A stretch of 34,947 bases of DNA, from the NCBI RefSeq assembly GCF_023156505.1, contig NZ_JALNMJ010000035.1:1-34947 (forward strand). Direction: 5' to 3'. Under the pieces are notes generated by a model that saw only the letters and a program-made list of their open reading frames with translations, was not told where the DNA came from and did no database searches. Source of the stretch: Roseibium sediminicola (GTDB lineage Bacteria > Pseudomonadota > Alphaproteobacteria > Rhizobiales > Stappiaceae). Within the stretch, counting starts at the first letter, position 1; every line of letters starts with the position of its first letter. Positions 23,133 to 30,906 of this stretch are shown here, one piece after another. The position numbers were made by a program, and so were the translations under genes.

Positions 23133-24521
23133 ATGAGTACTATCGAAAAGGTTCTCGCGCGCATCGATGCCGATCTCGACAAGAGTTTGGTGCGCCTGTT
23201 TGAGCTTCTGAAGATCAAAAGTATTTCCACTGATCCGGTCTTCAAAACTGACTGCCGCGCCGCAGCCGAATGGTTGTCCAGGGAGTTGACGGACTTCGGC
23301 ATCGATGCGAACGTCCGCGACACTGATGGTCATCCGATGGTAGTCGGACATAAAAAGACCGGAAAGTCGGGCCCCCACGTACTTTTCTACGGCCACTATG
23401 ACGTGCAACCGGTCGACCCGCCGGAACTCTGGCATTCGGATCCTTTCGATCCGAAAATCGTCATACGAGAAGACGGCACCGAGATGATCGTCGCGCGCGG
23501 TGCAGCGGATGACAAGGGTCAACTCATGACCTTCGTGGAAGCAGCCCGGGCTTATGTGGCCGAGACTGGCGATCTGCCTATCGACGTCTCAATTCTCTTG
23601 GAAGGGGAGGAAGAGACCGGTTCGCCGTCACTGCATCCGTTCCTCATCGCGAACAAGGATGAACTCACCTGCGACTTGGCACTTGTTTGTGATTCCGACA
23701 TGTGGGACGCGGAGACACCGGCAGTAACTGTCATGCTGCGTGGACTTGTAAGTGAGGAAGTGTCAGTCAAGGCCGCTGGCCGGGACCTGCATTCGGGCAT
23801 GTACGGTGGGGCTGCGCGTAACCCGATCCACGTAATTGCAGACATTGTTGCGAACTTACATGACCACAACGGTAAGGTCACGCTCGAGGGCTTTTACGAC
23901 GGTGTTGTCGAAATGCCATTGGACGTAAAACATCTTTGGGAGGAAATCGGTTTCGATGCCAAAGCTTTCCTCAATTGCGTCGACCTGGAAATTCCCGCCG
24001 GCGAGACGGATCGGTCGCTGCTAGAACAAATCTGGACGCGGCCGACTGCCGAGGTCAATGGTATTATTGGCGGCTATGCAGGTGCAGGGTTCAAGACAGT
24101 TATTCCGGCGGAAGCATCATTGAAAATCTCTTTCCGCCTGGTCGGCAATCAGGATCCAGTGAAAGTGCGCGATGCCTTCCGATCCTATGTGCATTCCAAG
24201 ATCCCGGCTGACTGTTCCGTGGATTTCAAGGCACATGGCGGAAGCCCTGCTCTTCGTCTCGATTTCGACAATCCGGCGCTGACCAAGGGCAAAAATGCAC
24301 TTTCGGATGAGTGGGGTAAGACGGCAGTGCTCATCGGCTGCGGTGGCTCGATCCCGATCGTCGGTGACTTCAAGACCATGCTCGGAATGGACTCTATGCT
24401 GATCGGCTTCGGACTGGATGATGACGCGGTGCACTCGCCGAACGAAAAATACAATATGAAGAGTTTTCACAAGGGTATCCGCTCCTGGGCCCGAATCCTG
24501 GATGCCCTCTCGAAGGAATGA
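23133..24521 (+). CDS. M20 family metallo-dipeptidase
   Basis: This 462-residue, apparently complete cytoplasmic peptidase belongs to the ArgE/DapE/CPG2 (M20) family. Metal and catalytic residues are visible: His88 and Asp90 in FYGHYDVQP, Asp126/Asp127 in GAADDKGQ, the catalytic Glu region LEGEEETGS (157-163), Asp187/Asp189 in CDSDMWD, His220 in RDLHSGMYGG, and the late HSPNEKY. The HYDVQP and SGMYGG forms match the carnosinase/dipeptidase branch. It likely hydrolyses dipeptides or an N-acyl amino acid, consistent with the amino acid importer about 1 kb downstream on the same strand. The ATG at 23133 follows a weak AGAG ribosome site. No operon partner directly touches it. Confidence 0.92.
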   Translation: MSTIEKVLARIDADLDKSLVRLFELLKIKSISTDPVFKTDCRAAAEWLSRELTDFGIDANVRDTDGHPMVVGHKKTGKSGPHVLFYGHYDVQPVDPPELWHSDPFDPKIVIREDGTEMIVARGAADDKGQLMTFVEAARAYVAETGDLPIDVSILLEGEEETGSPSLHPFLIANKDELTCDLALVCDSDMWDAETPAVTVMLRGLVSEEVSVKAAGRDLHSGMYGGAARNPIHVIADIVANLHDHNGKVTLEGFYDGVVEMPLDVKHLWEEIGFDAKAFLNCVDLEIPAGETDRSLLEQIWTRPTAEVNGIIGGYAGAGFKTVIPAEASLKISFRLVGNQDPVKVRDAFRSYVHSKIPADCSVDFKAHGGSPALRLDFDNPALTKGKNALSDEWGKTAVLIGCGGSIPIVGDFKTMLGMDSMLIGFGLDDDAVHSPNEKYNMKSFHKGIRSWARILDALSKE

Positions 24522-25597
24522 CCTACGGGCAGAAACGATCACCAGTTGGACCCGATAACTAAGACACCGCGCACGCAGCAAGAGCCTTCAATCCACACGA
24601 TTGGCGTGGATTTGGCGAAATGATATTTTAGGTGCATGGAACTAACTGCGCACGAAACTGTGACATGTAGCGGATGCGCTAAATCCTCCGACACCTGATC
24701 ACTGTCATCACGCAACAGCCGGTTGGTCGCATTGATTTTCCACCCGGACTTAAAGGACACTTGAGAGGTTACGTCGGCAGCTCGAAACCAATGGTACCCG
24801 CATCGAATGTCGAGTCTTCAACAGCAGGCAGGCAGCATTCGCTTCGACGGGCGCTGCGGCGCGGCAAAGCCGCCGCAGTAAATTTAACATTGGTGGCATA
24901 GCGTCGAGACCGGTGAACTCTGCCCCTCGTTATTGTAACCCATAAGACATTTTTCAAAGACCAAAGCATCTGTTCACTACAGACATCCCAGACTTGGCAA
25001 AGCGTAAATAAGCAACAACTGCTGGCCCGCCGGTATACGCAGATACTTACGAGCACTCGTTTATCACATATTCCTCGGTTTGCTCCCTAACGATAGGCCC
25101 GAGATGACCTTCTGCGGATATTCGACCAGTAACGCCTTGGCTCTCAGCGTGCCTTTCACCTTTGTCGATGAGGAAAGCCAGCCATTCCAAACTCCAGACA
25201 ACCGCCAGGTTGGTGAACATGCTTTGTCGGCGATGTACTTTGGGTATCTGGACAAGAATGCCGGTGGATTAGTTCAGGGTGCTGTCACCGCACAGAAGTT
25301 GCCGTCGGAGGCACCCGGTTTTTCCGAACGACTGGCAAACGCTAATCCTTGGATTTCCTCCAGGTTGTCCTGGCGGCTTCATTGGCGACGCAACCGTCGT
25401 CGTAGCAAGACGTGCCGTTGTTTCCTCGCGCAGGCCGAACCGCGCGGCGCATGGCAATTTTGATTATGCACCCGCCTTTCTGGCAACTGCGAACAAGTCG
25501 ACAACGGACGGTTACCGAACCGCCATCATCGAAATGTGCCGGCTGACCACAAAAGCAAGAATGAACAGAATTATTTCAAATATCTGAGGAGGAAACC
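24522..25597. other. Gene-poor ~1.1-kb stretch with a GC hairpin
   Basis: No gene could be recognised on either strand. Short open frames such as 24769-25056 on the minus strand and 25080-25463 on the plus strand look unlike proteins or cannot be assigned. A GC-rich hairpin (24854-24878, CTGCGGC/GCCGCAG type) stands out from AT-richer surroundings and could be a terminator or a repeat. The last ~20 bases carry the strong GAGGAGG ribosome site of the next gene. The stretch may be decayed genes, and the promoter of the amino acid transporter must lie here. Confidence 0.5.
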
Positions 25598-26425
25598 ATG
25601 AAGATCAAAAACTGCTTATTACTGGGACTCGCGACTATGTCGCTGGCGACCAGTGCCGCTTTGGCCGGGGAGGATCTCGACCGAGTGATGGAGGAAGGTG
25701 TTCTTCGCGTCGCCACCGAAGCCGACTGGGTGCCGCAGAGCTTCCTTGACGACAACAATGAAATGGCCGGGTTCAACGTCGACGTGGCGCGTGAGATCGC
25801 GCGGCGCCTAGGCGTTGAAGTGGCGTTCGTTACCCCTGCATGGGAAGTTATCACCGCCGGCAACTGGAACAATCGATGGGATATCTCGGTCGGTTCAATG
25901 ACACCAACTGAACAACGGGCGAAAGTTCTGAACTTTCCGGCCGTCTACTGCTTCACGCCAGCGGTCGCCGTGGTTCACGCGGACAGTACAGTTCAGGAGA
26001 TCGCCGAGTTGAACGACCAGCGCATTGGTGCCGTCGCCGCCAGCACGTTCGAACTTTATCTGCAGCACGATCTGACAATCGATGCGAAAGGCGCGTTGCC
26101 GTTCGACTATCAGATCAACCCGGGTGAAATTCGTTCGTATCCAACCTCCAGTGCGGTCTACGACGACCTCAGGCTTGGAGATGGAGTACGACTGGACGCA
26201 CTTATCGACGCAATGCCTGCAATTCTCGCCGCCATTGAAAATTCCTACCCACTGCGCATCGTTGGCGATCCAGTTTTCTATGAACCCTTGGCCATTGCAA
26301 TCGATCGAGGCGATCAGGAGTTCAACGACGAATTGGCCCGGATCGTTGCGGACATGCGAGCAGACGGGACCCTGACCACAATCTCCGAGCAGTGGTACGG
26401 CATTGACTACTCCGCAGCCAAGTAG
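25598..26425 (+). CDS. Polar amino acid ABC transporter, periplasmic binding protein
   Basis: The protein has 275 residues with a classic signal peptide (LLLGLATMSLATSAALA, cleavage predicted after residue 23). The mature chain has the SBP_bac_3 family pattern: GVLRVATEADWVPQSF, then MAGFNVDVAREIARRLG, then WDISVGSMTPTEQR, and a final DMRADGTLTTISEQWYG. It binds a polar amino acid or similar compound and delivers it to the permease encoded downstream. A GAGGAGG ribosome site lies just before the ATG. A hairpin separates it from the permease gene, a usual way to make more binding protein than membrane subunits. The ligand is not predictable. Confidence 0.93.
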   Translation: MKIKNCLLLGLATMSLATSAALAGEDLDRVMEEGVLRVATEADWVPQSFLDDNNEMAGFNVDVAREIARRLGVEVAFVTPAWEVITAGNWNNRWDISVGSMTPTEQRAKVLNFPAVYCFTPAVAVVHADSTVQEIAELNDQRIGAVAASTFELYLQHDLTIDAKGALPFDYQINPGEIRSYPTSSAVYDDLRLGDGVRLDALIDAMPAILAAIENSYPLRIVGDPVFYEPLAIAIDRGDQEFNDELARIVADMRADGTLTTISEQWYGIDYSAAK

Positions 26426-26441
26426 GCCTTGACGTGCAGGG

Positions 26442-26459
26442 GCCCGGACTGCTCCGGGC
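26442..26459 (+). terminator. Intra-operon attenuator-like hairpin
   Basis: GCCCGG at 26442-26447 pairs with 26454-26459 across a 6-base loop, between the binding-protein and permease genes. It lacks a T-run, so it may stabilise the upstream mRNA or partially terminate rather than stop transcription. Confidence 0.45.
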
Positions 26460-26483
26460 TCCGACCCATCCGGAGGAGATCTC

Positions 26484-27455
26484 ATGCTTTATGTGGACAC
26501 CGTGGTCGCAGAAAGACTGGTGCACAGGCCACGGTTCATCGTTGCAATGGTGGTTGTTGTTAGCCTTGCGCTGCTGACTTTCAACCTGAACGATACTGTA
26601 TTCGCCGAAATTCTCAGGCCGATCATCGGCGCCCCCGATCAGGCCGGCTGGTTCGGGCGCTTGTCCATTGCCTTCATCCTGTCGATCCTTTTCATGCTGA
26701 ATATCGTAGTGATTGGCTTCCTGCAGTTTAAATTGCAGTTGCTGATCGTCTGGTCTGAACTCCTACTGTTGTTTCTGTTCTTCTTCTATGGATTTGAACT
26801 GGACTTCGATTTCATCCGTACCAAGTTCTGGTTCCTTGTCACCCAGGGCGTATTCACTACACTTTATGTATCAATGGTTTCGATCGTTCTTGCATCGATC
26901 GTTGCCCTGTTCGGGGCGGTGGCCAAGCTGTCATCGAACGGGTTTGCCTATGCGATCGCCAGCTTCTACACGTCGCTGTTTCGCGGGGTGCCGCTGCTGA
27001 TGCAGGTTTACCTGATTTACCTTGGGCTTCCCCAACTCGGATATGTCATTGACGCTGTTCCTGCCGGAATTCTTGCGCTGGTTCTATGTTATGGCGCCTA
27101 CATGACCGAGATTTTTCGTGGCGGCATCCAGTCTGTGAGCAAGGGGCAGTGGGAAGCCTCGCGAGCACTCGGTTTCAAGTTTGGTCTGACGATGCGGCGC
27201 ATCATCCTTCCGCAGGCGATCCCGCTGATCATCCCCTCCACGGGAAACCAGTTCATTGCGATGCTCAAGGACAGCTCGCTCGTCTCGGTCATCGGTGTAT
27301 GGGAGTTGATGTTTCTCGCAAGAACAGCGGGTTCCAAAGATTTCCGTCACATGGAAATGCTGATTACCGCAGCGCTGATCTACTGGGCCTTGTCGATTAT
27401 TCTGGAATTGATCCAGAGCCGCATTGAGCGCCACTACCGCACTCAAAGCCATTAG
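26484..27455 (+). CDS. Polar amino acid ABC transporter permease
   Basis: This 323-residue inner-membrane permease belongs to the HisM/GlnP family. The core with the EAA loop (SKGQWEASRALGF, near residues 218-230) and the following LPQAIPLIIPSTGNQF is standard, ending in a last membrane helix. The N-terminal ~110 residues are an extension with about three extra hydrophobic segments before the usual first core helix (FTTLYVSMVSIVLASIVALFG); ordinary single-permease members have 215-250 residues. A GGAGGAG ribosome site precedes the ATG. It lies 58 bp after the binding protein and 11 bp before the ATPase gene. With only one permease gene, the channel is probably a homodimer. Confidence 0.92.
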   Translation: MLYVDTVVAERLVHRPRFIVAMVVVVSLALLTFNLNDTVFAEILRPIIGAPDQAGWFGRLSIAFILSILFMLNIVVIGFLQFKLQLLIVWSELLLLFLFFFYGFELDFDFIRTKFWFLVTQGVFTTLYVSMVSIVLASIVALFGAVAKLSSNGFAYAIASFYTSLFRGVPLLMQVYLIYLGLPQLGYVIDAVPAGILALVLCYGAYMTEIFRGGIQSVSKGQWEASRALGFKFGLTMRRIILPQAIPLIIPSTGNQFIAMLKDSSLVSVIGVWELMFLARTAGSKDFRHMEMLITAALIYWALSIILELIQSRIERHYRTQSH

Positions 27456-27466
27456 GAGCAGCTCAA

Positions 27467-28207
27467 ATGCCCAACCCGATCATCACGATGACCAGTGTTA
27501 ACAAATGGTATGGTTCCTACCACGCTCTGAGGAACATCAACTTCTCCGTCGAGCCAGGCGAGAGAATTGTCGTCTGCGGTCCATCCGGGTCAGGAAAGTC
27601 GACGATGATCCGAACTCTCAACCGGCTCGAAGCCCACCAGGAGGGCACAATCGTTGTCGATGGCATCGAATTGCACGAAAAGATGAAGGATGTCGATCTC
27701 GTACGTATGGATGTAGGTATGGTGTTCCAGCACTTTAACCTGTTTCCTCATATGACAGTGCTGCAGAACCTGATGGCAGGCCCGATGTGGGTTCGTGGCG
27801 CGTCCGAAAAGGACGCGCGGAACACCGCGATGCATTATCTAGAAAAAGTGCATATCCCGGAACACAAGGGAAAATATCCCGGCCAGCTGTCAGGCGGGCA
27901 GCAGCAGCGGGTCGCAATAGCGCGAGCACTTTGCATGCAGCCCAAGGTGATGTTGTTCGATGAACCGACATCGGCGCTGGATCCGGAAATGGTGAGCGAA
28001 GTGCTCGACACAATGACCGAACTCGCCAGAGATGGGATGACTATGGTTTGCGTCACCCATGAAATGGGCTTTGCCAAGGCGGTCGCTGACCGCGTGGTAT
28101 TTATGGACGCAGGACAGATCATCGAACAGGCCGAGCCGGAGAGATTCTTCGCCAGCCCGAAAAACGAGCGTCTCAAGATCTTCCTCGGCCAGATTCTACA
28201 ACATTGA
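27467..28207 (+). CDS. Polar amino acid ABC transporter ATPase
   Basis: This 246-residue GlnQ/HisP-type ATPase has Walker A GPSGSGKST at 38-46, Q-loop VFQHFNLFPHMTVLQN near 87-101, signature LSGGQQQ at 141-147, and Walker B VMLFDEPTSALD at 161-172, followed by VCVTHEMGFA. It drives the permease encoded upstream. An AGGAG ribosome site precedes the ATG. It is the last gene of the transporter operon. No clear terminator follows; the stretch 28208-28465 up to the Tn3 element shows no recognisable gene. Confidence 0.95.
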   Translation: MPNPIITMTSVNKWYGSYHALRNINFSVEPGERIVVCGPSGSGKSTMIRTLNRLEAHQEGTIVVDGIELHEKMKDVDLVRMDVGMVFQHFNLFPHMTVLQNLMAGPMWVRGASEKDARNTAMHYLEKVHIPEHKGKYPGQLSGGQQQRVAIARALCMQPKVMLFDEPTSALDPEMVSEVLDTMTELARDGMTMVCVTHEMGFAKAVADRVVFMDAGQIIEQAEPERFFASPKNERLKIFLGQILQH

Positions 28208-28465
28208 CAACAACCACACGCGTGCATCGACGTATACCGCCAGCTTTCTCGGCGACATAGAGCAAGTTCTGAGGCGTTGCCGAGCGGCTTCTGTTTTCGA
28301 ATATCAGGCTTGGAGCGTTTCGTACTCCATCTTGTCGATGTTTTGCAGCGTTCAGGTTGACACCGCTTGCCAGAGGCAGACCACACGACAGAAGAATCCT
28401 ACATTGCGACGTCGCAGAACATATGTCTTGCGTGCGGAAGGGTCAGGTGGGGAGATTATTGGAAC

Positions 28466-28507
28466 CAATCGGGGTCTGCTCCGGTAGGGGCAGGATAGTA
28501 CGTTAAG
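28466..28507. repeat. Target duplication and left inverted repeat of the Tn3 element
   Basis: CAATC (28466-28470) is the left copy of the 5-bp target duplication. The left inverted repeat is 28471-28507, 37 bp. It differs from the right end by one lost G in a G-run and one neighbouring base. Confidence 0.92.
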
Positions 28508-28662
28508 CGAACCGGACCTTCATATAACGCGCAGCGAAAGACCTAAATGAGCCCAAAATCACTGATGCTGCACGTTGCATTGATGTCCGCTCCTGCAATA
28601 CGTGGACCTGACGAAATGAACATCTCCAACTAAAGAAATCGAAGTCGTTGAAAGGAAATACT

Positions 28663-29592
28663 TTGAGTACGAAGATCATTATGGACTGCGATCCTGGCAC
28701 CGACGACGCCTTTTCAATTGCTATGGCCGTTGCGTCTGACGAGCTTGATATTTTTGGCGTCACCACGACTTACGGGAATGTCGGTCTCGATCATACCACC
28801 AACAACACCCTCAGAATTCTTGACTGGCTGGGTTCAAACATCCCCGTCTATCAAGGTATTGATCGAGCGTTGCTTGGGACGCTTGTCGATGCGTCTGAGT
28901 ATCATGGGGCTACTGGACTTGAAGCACCAGAAATCGGGCAGCCGACAAGCACCCCACGAGAAAAAGACGCCGTGTCGTTTCTGATCGACACGCTACGCTC
29001 GTCCTCCAGCAAAGTGACAATCGTCGCGTCGGGACCGCTAACAAACTTGGCCGTGATGCTGCGTCTTGCGCCTGATGTGGTTTCAAAGATCGAACGCATC
29101 GTTTTCATGGGCGGATCAACCGACTACGGCAACGATAGTCCTGCCGCAGAGTTTAACATGCTGTGCGACCCGCACGCAGCGCAGATCGTTTTTGATGCCG
29201 ATGTGCCTAAAACTATGTTTGGTTTGAACGTAACGCATCAGGTCATCGCCACGCCGCAGCGTGTTCAGGCAATGCGTGATCTTGGCAATGATGCAGGACG
29301 CGTGTTTGCTGACATGTCGGTGTTCTTCGAAAAAGTGTACCGGGAACGCTATGATTTCGACGGGTCAGCCCTTCACGATCCGTGCACTGTTGCTTGGCTA
29401 TTGCGACCGGACTTGTTTGAAACTCGTAAGATGAGGGTCGACGTCGAAACCAATAGCGGGTTGAGCTTTGGGCGAACGGTACATGATATCTGGAACATTG
29501 CTGAAAAAGGGTGCCATACGGATGTGGCCTTGAGTGCGGATGCTGACGGTTTTTTTGAGCTGCTGACCAATCTGCTTTCAAAGCTAAGATAA
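28663..29592 (+). CDS. Nucleoside hydrolase (transposon cargo)
   Basis: Starting at TTG 28663, about five bases after AAAGGAAA, this is a 309-residue protein of the inosine-uridine nucleoside hydrolase family. The calcium-binding DxDxxxDD motif is at residues 8-15 (DCDPGTDDA). Later motifs include VASGPLTNLAVMLR, IVFMGGSTDYGN, AEFNMLCDPHAAQIVF and the C-terminal HDPCTVAWLL. It hydrolyses nucleosides to base and ribose in the cytoplasm. An in-frame TTG at 28648 would add five residues without a better ribosome site. It is the only apparent cargo of the Tn3 derivative and is convergent with tnpR. Purine or pyrimidine salvage is the likely benefit; the preferred base is unknown. Confidence 0.9.
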   Translation: MSTKIIMDCDPGTDDAFSIAMAVASDELDIFGVTTTYGNVGLDHTTNNTLRILDWLGSNIPVYQGIDRALLGTLVDASEYHGATGLEAPEIGQPTSTPREKDAVSFLIDTLRSSSSKVTIVASGPLTNLAVMLRLAPDVVSKIERIVFMGGSTDYGNDSPAAEFNMLCDPHAAQIVFDADVPKTMFGLNVTHQVIATPQRVQAMRDLGNDAGRVFADMSVFFEKVYRERYDFDGSALHDPCTVAWLLRPDLFETRKMRVDVETNSGLSFGRTVHDIWNIAEKGCHTDVALSADADGFFELLTNLLSKLR

Positions 29593-29706
29593 CCAATTGC
29601 TGCGCTTCAAACGATGTTTGAACAGTTCGGAGCGGTCATCGGTTCAGATTCGACGAAGGCCTGAAAAGTCCGGCATCACACCAGTTCGATTGTCGTGCAG
29701 CGAAGG

Positions 29707-30282
29707 TCAGGTCTGGCTCCGTTTCAGGGTGCGGTAGACGGTAGGCCGTGACACAGAGAATACTTCAGCCAGATCGCTGATGGAGTAATCCCCGGTGGCG
29801 TGCATGCGGCAGAGTTCGCGCTGCTGCTTCTCAGACAGCTTGGGTTGTTTGCCACGCAGTTTACCCTTGGCGCGCGCAATAGCCATGCCTTCACGGGTCC
29901 GCATGCGGATCAGATCAGCCTCGAACTCGGCAAAGGTGGCGAGGATGTTGAAGAACATCTTGCCCATTGGATCGGCCGGATCATAGACGGATACGCCGAG
30001 GGCAAGTTTCACACCTTTCTCCTGTAGCTGGAAGGCAATGGCGCGGACATCGGGAACAGATCGGGCCAAGCGGTCGAGTTTGGACACGACAAGCGTGTCA
30101 CCTTCCCGCACGGCTGCAATGGCCTGATCCAGACCGGGGCGAGCGCGATTGGTGCCGGTCAAGCCATGATCTGTGTAGATGCGATCCGGGGCCACGCCGA
30201 GATTTTCCAACGCTTGTTTCTGCGCAGTGAGGTCCTGGCTGTCGGTGGAGCAGCGGGCGTATCCGATAAGTGTGGTGTTCAT
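29707..30282 (-). CDS. tnpR: Serine resolvase of the Tn3 element
   Basis: Starting at ATG 30282, this is a 191-residue serine recombinase. The N-terminal catalytic domain starts MNTTLIGYARCSTDSQ with the nucleophile Ser12; the conserved SKLDRLARS (68-76) carries the active-site arginines. The long E-helix reads FFNILATFAEFEADLIRMRTREG, and a C-terminal Hin-type helix-turn-helix (about 164-187, ISDLAEVFSVSRPTVYRTL) binds DNA. It resolves cointegrates at res. A longer in-frame start at 30504 would run through the res region and tnpA remnant and is rejected. No clear ribosome site precedes the chosen start. It is divergent from the tnpA remnant, as in Tn3 itself. Confidence 0.92.
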   Translation of the reverse strand: MNTTLIGYARCSTDSQDLTAQKQALENLGVAPDRIYTDHGLTGTNRARPGLDQAIAAVREGDTLVVSKLDRLARSVPDVRAIAFQLQEKGVKLALGVSVYDPADPMGKMFFNILATFAEFEADLIRMRTREGMAIARAKGKLRGKQPKLSEKQQRELCRMHATGDYSISDLAEVFSVSRPTVYRTLKRSQT

Positions 30283-30370
30283 GGCCGAACTGTACGAATA
30301 AGGCCCCTTCATTGCAATTTTTATCGTACTATCTATACGAGACGTTCTTTGGGCCAATTTTGTTGACGGG
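30283..30370. promoter_or_regulatory. res: Putative res site between tnpR and the tnpA remnant
   Basis: This 88-bp spacer is AT-richer than its flanks and contains repeated TCGTA/TACGA elements. A GTACGA half-site at 30292-30297 faces a TCGTAC half-site ending at 30329, and a dyad TCGTA-N7-TACGA lies at 30324-30340. Position and symmetry fit resolvase-binding subsites and the divergent promoters. Confidence 0.5.
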
Positions 30371-30543
30371 ATGTCGCGGCGAGAAATTGTCCGCTGAGCG
30401 ATCCTCTTACGGACAAGCCTGCCGCCCCTCAAACAAGAAGGGATGATGATCGAGATTGCCCGCCGGAGCTTCTGTCCCATATATCGCCGCTCGGATGGGC
30501 GCATATTCTTTTGACAGGCGAGTATAGGTGGCCAAAACGATGA
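30371..30543 (+). pseudogene. Remnant of Tn3-family transposase gene tnpA
   Basis: The 5' end reads ATG-TCG-CGG-CGA-GAA-ATT (MSRREI), and after a small shift SAERSS, matching the start of many Tn3-family transposases. The 3' end, in another frame, reads ELLSHISPLGWAHILLTGEY followed by RWPKR and a stop at 30541-30543, the characteristic TnpA C-terminus, 8 bp before the right inverted repeat. Some 950 internal residues are absent. An internal deletion therefore joined the two ends of tnpA and left tnpR and res intact. Confidence 0.8.
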
Positions 30544-30551
30544 ACCATCAG

Positions 30552-30594
30552 CTTAACGTACTATCCTGCCCCCTTCCGGAGCAGACCCCCAATC
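30552..30594. repeat. Right inverted repeat and target duplication of the Tn3 element
   Basis: The right terminal repeat is 30552-30589, the canonical 38 bp. It is followed by CAATC (30590-30594), the second copy of the target duplication. Confidence 0.92.
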
Positions 30595-30906
30595 GGCCCC
30601 AGCGTTAGCGTCGGACGACGTGGACAAGCTTCGATCGGAGCTGCTTGCGCAACAGTCAACCAGGTTGCGTGGCGTCACCAAGTGACCGCCGGCAGATCTA
30701 CATGCGGCGTCATGATATTAAGCGCGAGGAACTCTGGTTCGCGGACGAGTGAATGCTGGTGTTGCCAGCGGTGATGAATCCGTGCCGGTTGTTGCCTCGA
30801 TCGCGCTTTGCCTGGCACGGGGATATTGATCGTGCCGAAATATTGGAGAAAATATTAAGGCCGCGTCATCGCAGAGTGTATCGACTGATGCCAACTTTTG
30901 ATCGTC
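30595..30906. other. Gene-free stretch right of the Tn3 element
   Basis: No recognisable gene is seen in these 312 bases. They continue the sequence interrupted by the transposon at CAATC, left half ending at 28470. A 6-bp stem (GGCACG/CGTGCC, near 30813-30835) lies downstream of the aminotransferase stop, which reads leftward, and may be part of its terminator. Short frames here may be the tail of a decayed gene. Confidence 0.4.

Larger units (their letters stand above)
28471..30589. mobile_element. Tn3-family deletion derivative, 2,119 bp
   Basis: Terminal inverted repeats of 37 and 38 bp begin GGGGTCTGCTCCGG and end ACGTTAAG, the conserved form of Tn3-family ends. A 5-bp direct repeat, CAATC, flanks the element (28466-28470 and 30590-30594), the family's usual target duplication. 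Inside are a nucleoside hydrolase gene, an intact serine resolvase gene, a putative res region and remnants of tnpA whose last codons lie 8 bp from the right repeat. The element cannot move alone but should be movable by a related transposase in trans. Confidence 0.92.

Noticed and set aside
25080..25463. A 127-codon frame in the gene-poor stretch
   Set aside because: It has no ribosome site or recognisable family, and its second half is Arg/Cys-rich like shadow translation.
30283..30504. A 74-residue N-terminal extension of the resolvase
   Set aside because: It runs through the res region and the tnpA remnant; resolvases start at the MNTTLIGYAR-type sequence.
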